NCBI GenBank assembly: GCA_963826055.1
Contig: CAWGVO010000009.1
Span: 372,001-436,000, forward strand
Length of the DNA stretch: 64,000 bases
DNA from: JBBDMC01 sp963826055
GTDB taxonomy: Bacteria; Pseudomonadota; Alphaproteobacteria; Rhizobiales; Kaistiaceae
Direction of reading: 5' to 3'
Shown here one piece after another: positions 1 through 8,665 of the stretch. Every line of letters starts with the position of its first letter. The first letter of the stretch is position 1. A program made the translations under genes and the position numbers. Below the pieces are notes generated by a model that was given only the letters and a program-made list of their open reading frames with translations, was not told the origin of the DNA and searched no databases.

Positions 1-393
1 TTCGTGCTGCAGTGCCTGGACTATCTTGACTACATGGACATCTACGCCGACCGCATCCGGATGTTCCACGTCAAGGACGCGGAGTTCAATCCGACCGGGC
101 GCCAGGGCGTCTACGGCGGCTATCAGAGCTGGGTCGACCGTGCCGGCCGCTTCCGCTCGCTCGGTGACGGGCAGGTCGAGTTCGGCGCAATCTTCTCAAA
201 GCTTGCCGCCATGGACTTCGAGGGCTGGGCGGTGGTGGAGTGGGAGTGCTGCCTGAAGCACCCCGAGGACGGCGCCCGCGAAGGCGCTGCCTTCGTCCGC
301 GACCACATCATTCGGGTGACCGACAAGGCGTTCGACGATTTCGCCGGTTCCGGCGCCGACGAGAAGGCGAACCGGCGGATGCTCGGTATCTAG
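1..393 (+). CDS. Sugar phosphate isomerase/epimerase, TIM-barrel family, C-terminal part
   Basis: The reading frame is open at base 1, so the gene starts before the window; 130 residues of the C-terminal part are visible. The segment with MFHVKDAEF followed by a later VEWECC is typical of the last strands of xylose-isomerase-like TIM barrels (IolE/IolI, hydroxypyruvate isomerase types), where His, Asp and Glu bind a divalent metal. The stop lies 12 bases before the Gfo/Idh/MocA oxidoreductase gene. That pair, isomerase plus NAD-dependent sugar dehydrogenase, is common in catabolic clusters for inositol-like or oxidised sugars. The substrate cannot be read from this fragment. Family assignment is fairly sure; the exact function is unknown. 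Confidence 0.75.
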   Translation, partial: FVLQCLDYLDYMDIYADRIRMFHVKDAEFNPTGRQGVYGGYQSWVDRAGRFRSLGDGQVEFGAIFSKLAAMDFEGWAVVEWECCLKHPEDGAREGAAFVRDHIIRVTDKAFDDFAGSGADEKANRRMLGI

Positions 394-405
394 GGAGGCA
401 AGGCG

Positions 406-1584
406 ATGGCGATCGAGGGTTCGGGCGAAAAAGGGGCGCCGCGTCCTATCCGGCTCGGCATGGTCGGCGGCGGCCGCGACGCGTTTATCGGCGGAGTCCA
501 TCGCATCGCAGCCAGGCTCGATGGTCGCTACGAACTCGTGGCGGGCGCCCTGTCCTCGACGCCGGAGAAGGCGCGCGCGTCGGGCCGCGACCTCGGGCTT
601 TCCGAGGACCGCATCTATGACGACTTCGACGCGATGGCCAAACGCGAGGCACGCCTGAAGGACGGGATCGAGGCGGTTTCGATCGTCACGCCCAATCACA
701 TGCACTACCCGGCGGCGGTGGCCTTCCTCCGCCGCGGCATCCACGTCATCTGCGACAAGCCGCTGACCTCGACAATGGCCGATGCGCGCAAGCTCGCGAA
801 GGCGGTGGCAAGTTCGGATGCGCTCTTCATCCTCACCCACAACTACACCGGCTATCCGATGGTCCGTCAGGCCCGCGAGATGGTCCGTTCCGGCGTGCTC
901 GGCGACATTCGCCTCGTTCAGGCGGAGTACCCGCAGGACTGGTTGACCGAGAAGGTGGAGGACACCGGCCAGAAACAGGCGGACTGGCGCACCGATCCGG
1001 CCCGCTCGGGCCAGGGCGGTTCCACCGGCGACATCGGCACCCACGCCTTCAACTTGCTCGGCTTCGTCACCGGACTCCGGCTCGACAGCCTGTGCGCCGA
1101 TCTCGACAGCTTCGTCGCCGGCCGCCGGCTTGACGACAATGCGCATGTGCTCATGCGGTTCAAGGGCGGCGCCAAGGGCATGCTGTGGTCGAGCCAGGTC
1201 GCCCCCGGAAACGAAAACGGTTTGCGCCTTCGCGTATACGGCGCAAAGGGCGGGCTGGAGTGGGCGCAGGAGAACCCCAACTACCTTTGGTACACGCCGC
1301 TGGGCGAGCCGAAGCGGGTGATAACCCGTGCCGGCGCCGGTGCCGGGCCGGCGGCGGCGCGCGTATCGCGCGTTCCGTCGGGCCATCCGGAGGGCTATCT
1401 CGAAGGCTTCGCGAACATCTACCGCGAGGCGGCCGATGCGATCGTGGCGCGCCGGGAGGGCCGGCCGGTCCCCGCCGAGGTACTTTACCCCGGCATCGAG
1501 GACGGGATGGACGGCGTGGCGTTCGTTGATGCCTGCGTGCGATCCTCCAAAGCCGGTGGCAAGTGGGTCGCGTTTGGCGGGTAG
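406..1584 (+). CDS. Gfo/Idh/MocA family NAD(P)-dependent oxidoreductase
   Basis: 392 residues, the usual length of the family. The N-terminal Rossmann fold shows the glycine-rich segment GMVGGGRDAFIGG near residues 18-31. VTPNHMHYP and then CDKPLT (the family's EKP-like motif with its lysine) follow at about residues 93-125. The C-terminal alpha/beta domain contains GGSTGDIGTHAFNL, with the His expected at the active site. The start is the ATG at 406, preceded by a clear AGGGAGG ribosome site. It lies 12 bases after the isomerase gene and almost touches the VOC gene, so the three are probably cotranscribed. Such enzymes oxidise or reduce sugars or cyclitols, but no substrate can be named from sequence alone. 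Confidence 0.88.
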   Translation: MAIEGSGEKGAPRPIRLGMVGGGRDAFIGGVHRIAARLDGRYELVAGALSSTPEKARASGRDLGLSEDRIYDDFDAMAKREARLKDGIEAVSIVTPNHMHYPAAVAFLRRGIHVICDKPLTSTMADARKLAKAVASSDALFILTHNYTGYPMVRQAREMVRSGVLGDIRLVQAEYPQDWLTEKVEDTGQKQADWRTDPARSGQGGSTGDIGTHAFNLLGFVTGLRLDSLCADLDSFVAGRRLDDNAHVLMRFKGGAKGMLWSSQVAPGNENGLRLRVYGAKGGLEWAQENPNYLWYTPLGEPKRVITRAGAGAGPAAARVSRVPSGHPEGYLEGFANIYREAADAIVARREGRPVPAEVLYPGIEDGMDGVAFVDACVRSSKAGGKWVAFGG

Positions 1585-1601
1585 GCTTTGGAGAGCAAGG
1601 A

Positions 1602-2549
1602 ATGAATGATGTTGCCCATCTCGCCCACGTCGAGATCTTCACGGACAGGTTCGAGGACAGCCTCGATTTCTTCGTCAACGTTTACGGACTGACCGAGAGC
1701 GGTCGCGAGGGCAATTCGAGTTTCCTCAGAGCCTGGGACGACTACGAGTTCCACACCCTCAAGCTCACCGCCCATTCAACCACCGGCGTCGGCCACATCG
1801 CCTACCGGGCGAGTTCTCCGGAGGCCCTCCAGCGCCGGGTCGAGGCGATCGAGGCAATGGGTTGCGGGCTCGGCTGGACCGATGGCGATCTCGGCCACGG
1901 CCCGGCGTACCGGTTCCGCAGCCCATCCGGTCACCTCTTCGAAATTTATTGGGAAACCAGGAAATATGTCCCGCCGCCGGGCGAAAGGCCGGCGCTCAAA
2001 AACGTGGCCCAGCGGTACCACGGTCGCGGCGTCGCGCCCCGCCGGCTCGACCACGTGAACCTGCTTGCCCCTGACGTCGAAGGCGTGCGCACCTTCATGA
2101 TCGGGGCGTTCGGATCGCGGGTGACCGAGCAGATCGTTCTCGACAACGGCACGCTCGCCGGCTGCTGGTTCACGATCAACAACAAGACCTACGACCTCGC
2201 CTGCAGCCGGGATCACACCGGCGTTCCCGGCCGCTTCCATCACGTCACCTATGCGATGGACCAGCGCGAGGACATTTTGCGCGCCGCCGACATCTTTCTC
2301 GAGAATGGCGTCTACATCGAGACCGGACCGCACAAGCACGCCATCCAGGGCACCTTCTTCCTCTATGTCTACGAGCCGGCGGGCAACCGCGTCGAGGTCG
2401 CCAATGCCGGTGCCCGCCTGATGCTCGATCCGGACTGGCAGACGGTCACCTGGACCGAGGCGGAGCGGAAAAAGGGCCAGGCGTGGGGGCTGAAGACCAT
2501 CGAAAGCTTCCACACCCACGGGACGCCGCCGGTCGGCGAGAAGCCCTAG
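1602..2549 (+). CDS. Two-domain VOC / type I extradiol dioxygenase-like protein
   Basis: 315 residues with two vicinal-oxygen-chelate repeats. The first begins with LAHVEIFTD and the second with RLDHVNLLAPD. The second repeat carries the usual metal ligands of catechol 2,3-dioxygenases: His in LDHVN, His in FHHVTY and Glu in GNRVEV. The tail DPDWQTVTWTEAE also resembles catechol 2,3-dioxygenases. I chose the ATG at 1602 because an AGCAAGG stands just before it; the upstream in-frame start at 1563 would overlap the oxidoreductase gene. Finding a ring-cleaving dioxygenase fold next to a sugar isomerase and dehydrogenase is unusual, so the true substrate may be a cyclic polyol-derived diketone or an aromatic. 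That part is inference. Confidence 0.8.
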   Translation: MNDVAHLAHVEIFTDRFEDSLDFFVNVYGLTESGREGNSSFLRAWDDYEFHTLKLTAHSTTGVGHIAYRASSPEALQRRVEAIEAMGCGLGWTDGDLGHGPAYRFRSPSGHLFEIYWETRKYVPPPGERPALKNVAQRYHGRGVAPRRLDHVNLLAPDVEGVRTFMIGAFGSRVTEQIVLDNGTLAGCWFTINNKTYDLACSRDHTGVPGRFHHVTYAMDQREDILRAADIFLENGVYIETGPHKHAIQGTFFLYVYEPAGNRVEVANAGARLMLDPDWQTVTWTEAERKKGQAWGLKTIESFHTHGTPPVGEKP

Positions 2550-2552
2550 CGG

Positions 2553-4050
2553 TCAACGCCGGCTCAGTGTGCGCGCGACGGCATCGCGCCAGCCGGCGAT
2601 CCCGCGCTGCCCGATCGGCCGGCTTCATCTTCGGCGTGAAGCGCCGGTCGAGTTGCCACCGCTTTGCGAAGCTTGCCGGCCGCGGGCAGATGCCGGCCGT
2701 GAGGCCGGCGAGATAGGCGGCTCCGAGCGCCGTCGTTTCGAGCAGGCGTGGCCGGTCCACCGGGGCGTTGAGGATGTCGGCCAGCCGTTGCATCGTCCAG
2801 TCGGAGGCGACCATGCCGCCGTCGACCCTGACGACGGAGCGCGAGCGTCTGCCGGCCGACCAGTCACGCCCCATCGCCTCGATCAGGTCGAGGGTTTGGT
2901 AGCAGACCAATTCCAGTGTCGCGCGGGCGAGCTCCGCCGTCGTTGTGCCGCGGGTGAGGCCGAAGATCGCGCCGCGCGCATCCGGATCCCAGTGGGGGGC
3001 GCCGAGCCCGACGAAGGCGGGAACCAGGTAGACCGGATGATCCGGATCGGCCTTTACCGCCAGCGCACCGGCATCGGCCGCCCGCCGGATGAGCTTCAGA
3101 CCGTCGCGCAGCCACTGCACCGCGGCGCCGGCGATGAAGATCGAGCCCTCCAGCGCATAGGTACGCTTGCCGTCGAGCTGATAGGCGATGGTGGTAAGCA
3201 GCCGGTTCTCGGATTTGACCGCCACCTCGCCGGTGTTGAGCAGCGCGAAACAGCCGGTGCCGTAAGTCGATTTCACCATGCCGGGACGGAAGCACGCCTG
3301 ACCGACGGTCGCTGCCTGCTGGTCGCCGGCGACGCCAAGGATGGGGATGGCGGCGCCGAGGATGCGCTTGTCCGTCACGCCGAAGTCGGCGGCGCAGTCC
3401 CTGACCTCCGGCAACATGGCGCGCGGCACGTCGAGGAGGGCGAGGAGCGGCTCGCTCCATTCGCCCCGGTGAATGTCGAACATCAGGGTGCGGGCGGCGT
3501 TGGTGGCGTCGGTGGCGTGAACCCGCCCGCCGGTAAGGCGCCAGATCAGAAACGAATCGATGGTGCCGAAGCAGAGGTCGCCGCGCTGGGCCTTCGCCCG
3601 CGCTCTCTTCACGTGGTCGAGCAGCCAGGCGACTTTGGTGCCGGAGAAGTAGGGGTCGAGCAGGAGTCCGCTCGCTGCCGTCACGGCCGGTTCGTGTCCG
3701 GCGGCGGCGAGCGCGGCGCAGCGATCGGCGGTGCGGCGGTCCTGCCAGACGATGGCGCGGTGGATCGGCTGGCCGGTCTTGCGGTCCCACACCACCACCG
3801 TTTCGCGCTGATTGGTGATGCCGATGGCGGCGATGTCGGGTGGCGCGACACCGGCCTTGCGGATCGCCGACCGGCAGGTGGCGACCACCGAGCGCCAGAT
3901 GTCTTCCGGATCGTGCTCGACCCAGCCGGGCTTCGGGAAGTGTTGCGGGAACTCGCGCTGCGCCATGGCGACCAGCGAAAGGTCGCGATCGAAGACGATC
4001 GCCCGCGAGGACGTGGTGCCCTGGTCGATGGCAAGGATGTGGTCGGCCAT
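2553..4050 (-). CDS. glpK: Glycerol kinase, frameshifted near the C-terminus
   Basis: Phosphorylates glycerol to sn-glycerol 3-phosphate with ATP in the cytoplasm. The start MADHILAIDQGTTSSRAIVFD carries the FGGY-kinase phosphate-1 motif. NQRETVVVWDRKTG, YGTGCFALLNTG and DGGMVASDWTMQRLADIL are further glycerol-kinase signatures. In the raw frame the protein runs on to 2446, over the convergent VOC gene. After RFTPKMKPADR the family ending (AGWRDAVARTLSRR, stop at 2553-2555) is found one base out of frame. Removing one base between about 2592 and 2640 gives 498 residues, the normal length, and a tail-to-tail gap of 3 bases. The gene lies 25 bases after glpD. I treat the shift as a probable sequence error; a real C-terminal lesion is the alternative. 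Confidence 0.93.
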
Positions 4051-4075
4051 CAGATGCCGGCCCCGGCGGCATGGC

Positions 4076-5645
4076 TCACGGCGTTGTCCCTCCCGCTGCG
4101 GCAAGCTGCGGTTTGGCTCTCAGTTCGTCCATGTAGGTCTGCACCGCCGCTTGCGCCTCCGGGTCAAGTCGCAAGCCGAGCTTGGACCGCCGCCAGAGTA
4201 CGTCGTCGGCGGTCTCGGCCCACTCGTGCGCCGCCAGATACGCGAGTTCGCGTTCACTCAGCCCCGCGCCGAAGTCGCGGCCGAGGTCGGTCGGTCGTTC
4301 GACGCCCGACAGGAGCAGCCGAACACGCGTGCCGTAGGCCCGGCAGAGCCGTTTGATCAACGCCGCATCGAGAAACGGGTAGAGGCCCGCCATCTCCCTT
4401 TCCCAAGAGTCGTACGCCGCGACGTCAATCTCGCCGCCGGGAAGCGGTGCCTCGCGGGTCCACGGCTCGTCGCATCTTCGGGAACCAGTGGGCGATCTTC
4501 TTGAGCGCGTGCTCCGCCAGCGGGCGGTAGGTCGTGATCTTGCCGCCGAAGACGGAGAGGAGCGGCGCCATTCCCGCCGGCGCATCGAGGCCCAAGACAT
4601 AGTCGCGCGTCGCTTCCTGCGCCTTGCTGGCGCCATCGTCGTAGAGCGGGCGCACGCCGCTGTAGCTCCAGCGGACCATCGCGCGGGACAGGGGCTTTGC
4701 CAGGTATTCGCTGACCGCGGAAAGCAGATAGTCGGTCTCGCGATCGGTGACCGTCACGGTCGAGGGATCGCCCTCGAAATCCTCGTCGGTGGTTCCGATC
4801 AGCGTGAAATCCCGCTCGTAGGGGATGGCGAAGCAGATGCGCTTGTCGGCATTCTGGAAGATGTACGCGCGGTCGTGGTCGAAGACCCTGTCGACGACAA
4901 TGTGGCTGCCCTTCACCAGGCGAACCCGCGCCGGCGGCTGGAGCGCTGCGACCTCGGAAATGACCTGCGACACCCAGGGGCCGGCCGCGTTGACCAGGCA
5001 CTTCGCGGTCAGGGTCGATCGCGTCCCGTCTCGCGTATCCTGCAGTTCCAGATGCCAATGGCTACCGTCACGCCGCGCATCGATGCATCGCGTGCGGGTC
5101 CTTATCTCGGCGCCCCGATCGGCGGCATCGCGGGCGTTAAGGACCACAAGGCGCGCGTCGTCGACCCAGCAGTCGGAGTATTCGAAGGCGCGCCGGTAGA
5201 CCGGCTTCAGCCCTTTTCCCGCCGCGTCAACGGCGAGGTCGAGGCTGCGCGTCGGCGGCAGCAGATGCCGGCCGCCCAGGTGGTCATAGATGAAGAGGCC
5301 AAGGCGAATGATCGGCCATGGCCTGAGCCCGCTGTGGTAGGGCAGCACGAACCGCAACGGCCACACGATGTGTGGCGCCGCTCGCAGAACCACCTCGCGC
5401 TCGGCCAGGGACTCGTGGACGAGGCGAAAGTCGTAGTACTCCAGGTAGCGCAATCCGCCGTGGATCAGCTTGGTCGAGGCCGATGACGTGCCGCTCGCAA
5501 GGTCGCCCTGCTCGCAGAGGTAGACCTTCAATCCACGGCCGGCCGCATCGCGGGCGATGCCGCAGCCGTTGACGCCGCCGCCGATGATCGCGAGATCGTA
5601 AGCGGCGGTGGCCGTTTGCCGGTGGCCGACGCTGACTTCTTCCAT
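4076..5645 (-). CDS. glpD: Aerobic glycerol-3-phosphate dehydrogenase, frameshifted
   Basis: FAD-dependent, membrane-associated enzyme that oxidises sn-glycerol 3-phosphate to dihydroxyacetone phosphate and passes electrons to quinone. The dinucleotide-binding motif YDLAIIGGGVNGCGIARDA lies at about residues 15-33. STKLIHGGLRYLE follows, and later SVFGGKITTYR. The raw frame stops at 4425 after HWFPKM. The expected C-terminal domain (PWTREAPLPGG to DELRAKPQL) continues one base out of frame to 4076. Removing one base between about 4464 and 4480 gives 522 residues, close to the family length. I start at the ATG at 5645 because the FAD motif begins soon after it. It is the first gene of a glpD-glpK unit. 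No glpR or glpF lies here. Confidence 0.92.
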
Positions 5646-5829
5646 GGTCTTCACCAACGCCTGTCGAAAATGCATAGACCGCGGCGCCATCGAACGCCAC
5701 TTCGCGTGGTTTCGGTGCTCCCCCCGCCCGCTGGCTTTGTTTTGATTTGGCGCAACACGCGTCTTTCGTCATACTATATGCGTGATAACCGACTCCGAAA
5801 CGGAGCGACCAACCAGGGAGGTTCAGCAG
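5646..5829. promoter_or_regulatory. Divergent intergenic region, glpD versus sugar ABC operon
   Basis: This 184-base gap separates two divergent operons, so both promoters must lie here. It is locally AT-richer than its surroundings. A possible plus-strand promoter is TTGGCG (5747-5752) with TACTAT (5772-5777), though the 19-base spacing is long. A small inverted repeat, CTCCG-AAA-CGGAG (5793-5805), lies in the leader. GGGAGG (5815-5820) is the ribosome site of the binding-protein gene. I see no certain operator. Confidence 0.35.
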
Positions 5830-6810
5830 ATGAAAAAGTGGCTGATTGCAGCGGGGGCTTGCGTATTTCTGGCAAGCCCAGCCGCACACGCCCAGGACAT
5901 GAGCTGCGCCGGCAAGAACTTCGTGTTCTTCCCCGGCGGGCCTGAGGGTGGGGCCTTTGCCTCGATCGTCTATGCCGGCGCCAAAGCGGCCGCCGACCAG
6001 ACCGGGTGCAGGGTCGAGTACGTCTGGTCCAACTGGAACCCCCAGAAAATGGTCCAGCAGTTCAGCGAAGCGATCGCGCGCAAGCCCACCGGCATCTCCA
6101 TCATGGGCCACCCCGGCGATGAGGCGCTCGATCCGCTCATCGACCAGGCGCGCAAGGCAGGCATTCTCGTCACCACGTCCAACGTCGACCTGCCGAAGGC
6201 AATGGCGGCCTACAAGACCCAGGGCCTTGGATACGTCGGCGCCAAGAACTATTCCGCCGGTCAATCGCTGGCGACCGGCGCGATTTCCGCCTGTGGCCTC
6301 AAGTCGGGCGACGAGGCCTTCGTCTGGGGTCTGCTCGGTCAGGCCGGCCGTGGCGAGCGCACCAAGGGCATCGTCGACGTCCTCAAGGGCGCCGGCATCA
6401 CCGTCGACTACCTTGAGATTTCCGACGCGGTGAACGCCGATTCCTCGCAAGGCATCCCTATCTTCGCGAGCTTCGTCGCCTCCCATCCGGCGATGAAGGC
6501 GGCATTCTTCGATCATGGAGCGCTGACGGCGACGATTCCGGCCTACATGAAGGGCGCGGGCAAGCAGCCGGGCGACATCTGCGGCGTCGGATTCGACGTT
6601 TCCGGGCCGACCGTGCAGGGCATCCAGGATGGATACATCGCCGCCGTTCTCGACCAGCAGCCGTTCCTGCAGGGCTACCTGCCGATCGTCCAGCTGTACC
6701 TGACGTCGAAGTTCGGCTTCGCCGGCATGGACATCGACACCGGTGCCGCCCTGATCACCAAGGCCAACGTCGCCGCGGTGGCAGATCTCGCCAAGGCCGG
6801 CATTCGCTAG
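5830..6810 (+). CDS. Periplasmic sugar-binding protein, CUT2-type ABC transporter
   Basis: 326 residues with a clear Sec signal peptide: MKK, a hydrophobic core and a cleavage site after AAHA at about residue 22. The mature part has the layout of RbsB/FrcB-like periplasmic binding proteins (Peripla_BP_4). FFPGGPEGGAFASIVYAGAK comes near the mature start, GISIMGHPGDEALDPLIDQA forms the second strand-loop unit, and GVGFDVSGPTVQGIQDGYI follows near the end. The ATG at 5830 follows GGGAGG at a good distance. It is the first gene of a binding protein-ATPase-permease operon and is separated from the ATPase gene by a perfect GC-rich hairpin. The sugar is unknown. Neighbouring glp and gal genes suggest a sugar or polyol, but that is only context. 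Confidence 0.88.
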   Translation: MKKWLIAAGACVFLASPAAHAQDMSCAGKNFVFFPGGPEGGAFASIVYAGAKAAADQTGCRVEYVWSNWNPQKMVQQFSEAIARKPTGISIMGHPGDEALDPLIDQARKAGILVTTSNVDLPKAMAAYKTQGLGYVGAKNYSAGQSLATGAISACGLKSGDEAFVWGLLGQAGRGERTKGIVDVLKGAGITVDYLEISDAVNADSSQGIPIFASFVASHPAMKAAFFDHGALTATIPAYMKGAGKQPGDICGVGFDVSGPTVQGIQDGYIAAVLDQQPFLQGYLPIVQLYLTSKFGFAGMDIDTGAALITKANVAAVADLAKAGIR

Positions 6811-6839
6811 TCGGTCCGCGACTGATACCATAGAGCACA

Positions 6840-6864
6840 GGGGCGCGCGTTAAGGGCGCGCCCC
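6840..6864 (+). terminator. GC-rich stem-loop between binding-protein and ATPase genes
   Basis: GGGGCGCGC (6840-6848) and GCGCGCCCC (6856-6864) form a perfect 9-base-pair stem with a 7-base loop. No T-run follows, so it is probably not a full terminator. Stem-loops after the first gene of ABC operons are known to stabilise the upstream mRNA and favour excess binding protein; that role here is inference. Confidence 0.6.
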
Positions 6865-6897
6865 ACCTTGTCCTCGTCAAACGAAGTGCCAGCGTCC

Positions 6898-7662
6898 ATG
6901 AACTCTCCGGCTCCACTTCTGGAAATGAAGGGCGTTCAGAAGTCGTTCGGACACGTCAGGGTCCTTCGCGACATCGACCTTACGATCGGCTACGGCGAGA
7001 TCGTCGCCCTGATCGGCGATAACGGGGCGGGCAAGTCGACCCTCATCAAGCTCATCACCGGCGTCTACGCGCCCTCGGGCGGCGAAATCTATTTCAAGGG
7101 CGAGCGCATCACACAGCGTGACGTGCGCACCTCGCGGACCCTCGGCATCGAATGCGTCTATCAGGAGCGGGCGCTCGCCGATCAGCAGGAGCTGTGGCGC
7201 AACGTCTTCGCCGGCCATGAGCGCACGACGTTTCTCGGCTTCCTCGACCTTGCCGCGCAACGGCGCGAGACCGAGCAGCTCATGCGCTCGCGCATGGGCC
7301 TGACCTCGCAGGCGATCACCGTCGAAAGCGAGGTCGGCTCACTCTCCGGCGGCGAGAAGCAGGGGGTGGCGATCGCGCGTGCGCTCTATTTCAACGCCGA
7401 CCTCATCATCCTCGACGAGCCCACCATGGGGTTGTCGATTACCGAGACCGAACGCGTGCTCAATTTCACCCGCTCGATCCGCGACCAGGGCAAGTCGGCG
7501 ATCTTCATCGACCACAACATCTTCCACGTCTATGACGTGGCCGACCGCTTCATCATCCTCGACCGCGGCCGCATCGCCGAGCGGTTCGAGCGGGCCGAGG
7601 TCACCCGCGAGCAGGTGGTCGAGACCATGGTCGCCCTCCACGACGCCGGTATGGTGAGCTGA
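6898..7662 (+). CDS. Sugar ABC transporter ATP-binding protein (single domain, FrcA-like)
   Basis: 254 residues, one nucleotide-binding domain. Walker A is GDNGAGKST, the signature is LSGGEKQ, Walker B is LIILDEPTMGLS, and the switch His is in FIDHN. CUT2 sugar importers usually have a double ATPase of about 500 residues (RbsA). A single-domain protein instead matches the FrcBCA type described in rhizobia. An in-frame TTG at 6868 would lengthen it by 10 residues, but it sits at the foot of the preceding hairpin, so I prefer the ATG at 6898. The permease gene follows after one base. Confidence 0.88.
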   Translation: MNSPAPLLEMKGVQKSFGHVRVLRDIDLTIGYGEIVALIGDNGAGKSTLIKLITGVYAPSGGEIYFKGERITQRDVRTSRTLGIECVYQERALADQQELWRNVFAGHERTTFLGFLDLAAQRRETEQLMRSRMGLTSQAITVESEVGSLSGGEKQGVAIARALYFNADLIILDEPTMGLSITETERVLNFTRSIRDQGKSAIFIDHNIFHVYDVADRFIILDRGRIAERFERAEVTREQVVETMVALHDAGMVS

Positions 7663-7663
7663 C

Positions 7664-8665
7664 ATGACCACCGCCGTGGCCAAACAGACAGTTCCCGGCC
7701 CACCGCCGGCGCGCGTCTTCCTTCACACCTACCGCTTCCAGATCAGCATCATTTCACTGCTGGTCGTCCTCTACGCCATCTTCATCATCCGGGCGCCGGG
7801 CACCTACCTCAGCTACAACATCTATCGCTCGTTCATGATCTCGATCCCGTTCTTCGGGCTGATGGCGATGTCGGCGACCTTCATCGTCACCCTCGGCGAG
7901 ATCGACCTGAGCTTTCCCTCGATCGCCGGTCTTTCCGGGTGGGTGTTCTCGGCTTCCTACGTCGCCACCCACAGCTTCATTCTCGCACTGGTGCTGTGCC
8001 TGCTGACCGGCGCCATCCTCGGCCTGATCAACGGCCTGCTCGTCACCAAGATCGGCATTCCCTCGATCGTGGCGACCATCGGGACGATGTTTCTCTGGCG
8101 CGGTCTGGTCAACGTGGTCACCGCCGGCCACGGCATCCCCATATCCGAGATCACCGCCAATCCGGTGCACGCGCTCTTCGTCGGAGAGCTTTTCGGTTTC
8201 ATCCCGGCCCAGTTCATCTGGTTCGTCGTCGGCTCGATCCTCATGGGCCTGATGTACAAGCGCCATCGTTTCGGCAGCCACGTCCTGTTCATCGGCGACA
8301 ACTCCGACAGCGCCCGCATGATGGGCATTCACGTCGACCGGGTGAAAACCCTGTGCTTCGTGCTGATGGGTGTGATGGCGGCGCTTTCGGTGGTGTTTAT
8401 CGTCAACCAGCTCACCTTCTTCTGGGCGACGACCGGCGACGGCTACCTGCTGACGACGCTGGCCGCCGTCTTCATCGGCGGCACCTCGGTGTTCGGCGGC
8501 AAGGGGACCATGATCGGCACCTTCGTCGGCGTCCTCATCATCGCGTCGCTGGAGCCGGGCATCATCGCCATCGGCCTCACCGGCTTCTACACGCAGTTTA
8601 TCTACGGGCTGCTGATCACCATATCGGTGGCGATCTACGCGCTGATGCTGCGTCGCCGCGACTAG
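7664..8665 (+). CDS. Sugar ABC transporter permease (RbsC/FrcC family)
   Basis: 333 residues of a very hydrophobic protein with about eight to ten membrane segments. It shows the RbsC-family features FIVTLGEIDLSFPSIAGLSGW near residue 70 and the cytoplasmic coupling region SDSARMMGIHVDRVK, followed by AAVFIGGTSVFGGKGTMIGTFVG. It begins one base after the ATPase stop. Its own stop shares the four bases CTAG with the stop of the convergent galT gene, leaving no intergenic terminator. Confidence 0.9.
   Translation: MTTAVAKQTVPGPPPARVFLHTYRFQISIISLLVVLYAIFIIRAPGTYLSYNIYRSFMISIPFFGLMAMSATFIVTLGEIDLSFPSIAGLSGWVFSASYVATHSFILALVLCLLTGAILGLINGLLVTKIGIPSIVATIGTMFLWRGLVNVVTAGHGIPISEITANPVHALFVGELFGFIPAQFIWFVVGSILMGLMYKRHRFGSHVLFIGDNSDSARMMGIHVDRVKTLCFVLMGVMAALSVVFIVNQLTFFWATTGDGYLLTTLAAVFIGGTSVFGGKGTMIGTFVGVLIIASLEPGIIAIGLTGFYTQFIYGLLITISVAIYALMLRRRD

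Noticed and set aside
196..1386. Long minus-strand open frame across the oxidoreductase gene
   Set aside because: Arg/Ala/Val-rich translation with no motif, antisense to a clear Gfo/Idh/MocA gene; a product of high GC.
2569..4356. 595-residue plus-strand open frame opposite glpK
   Set aside because: Composition is that of reversed glpK codons and no domain is seen. glpK on the other strand is certain.
5284..6831. 515-residue minus-strand open frame across glpD and the sugar-binding protein gene
   Set aside because: Covers two recognised genes in wrong frames; its translation shows no family motif.
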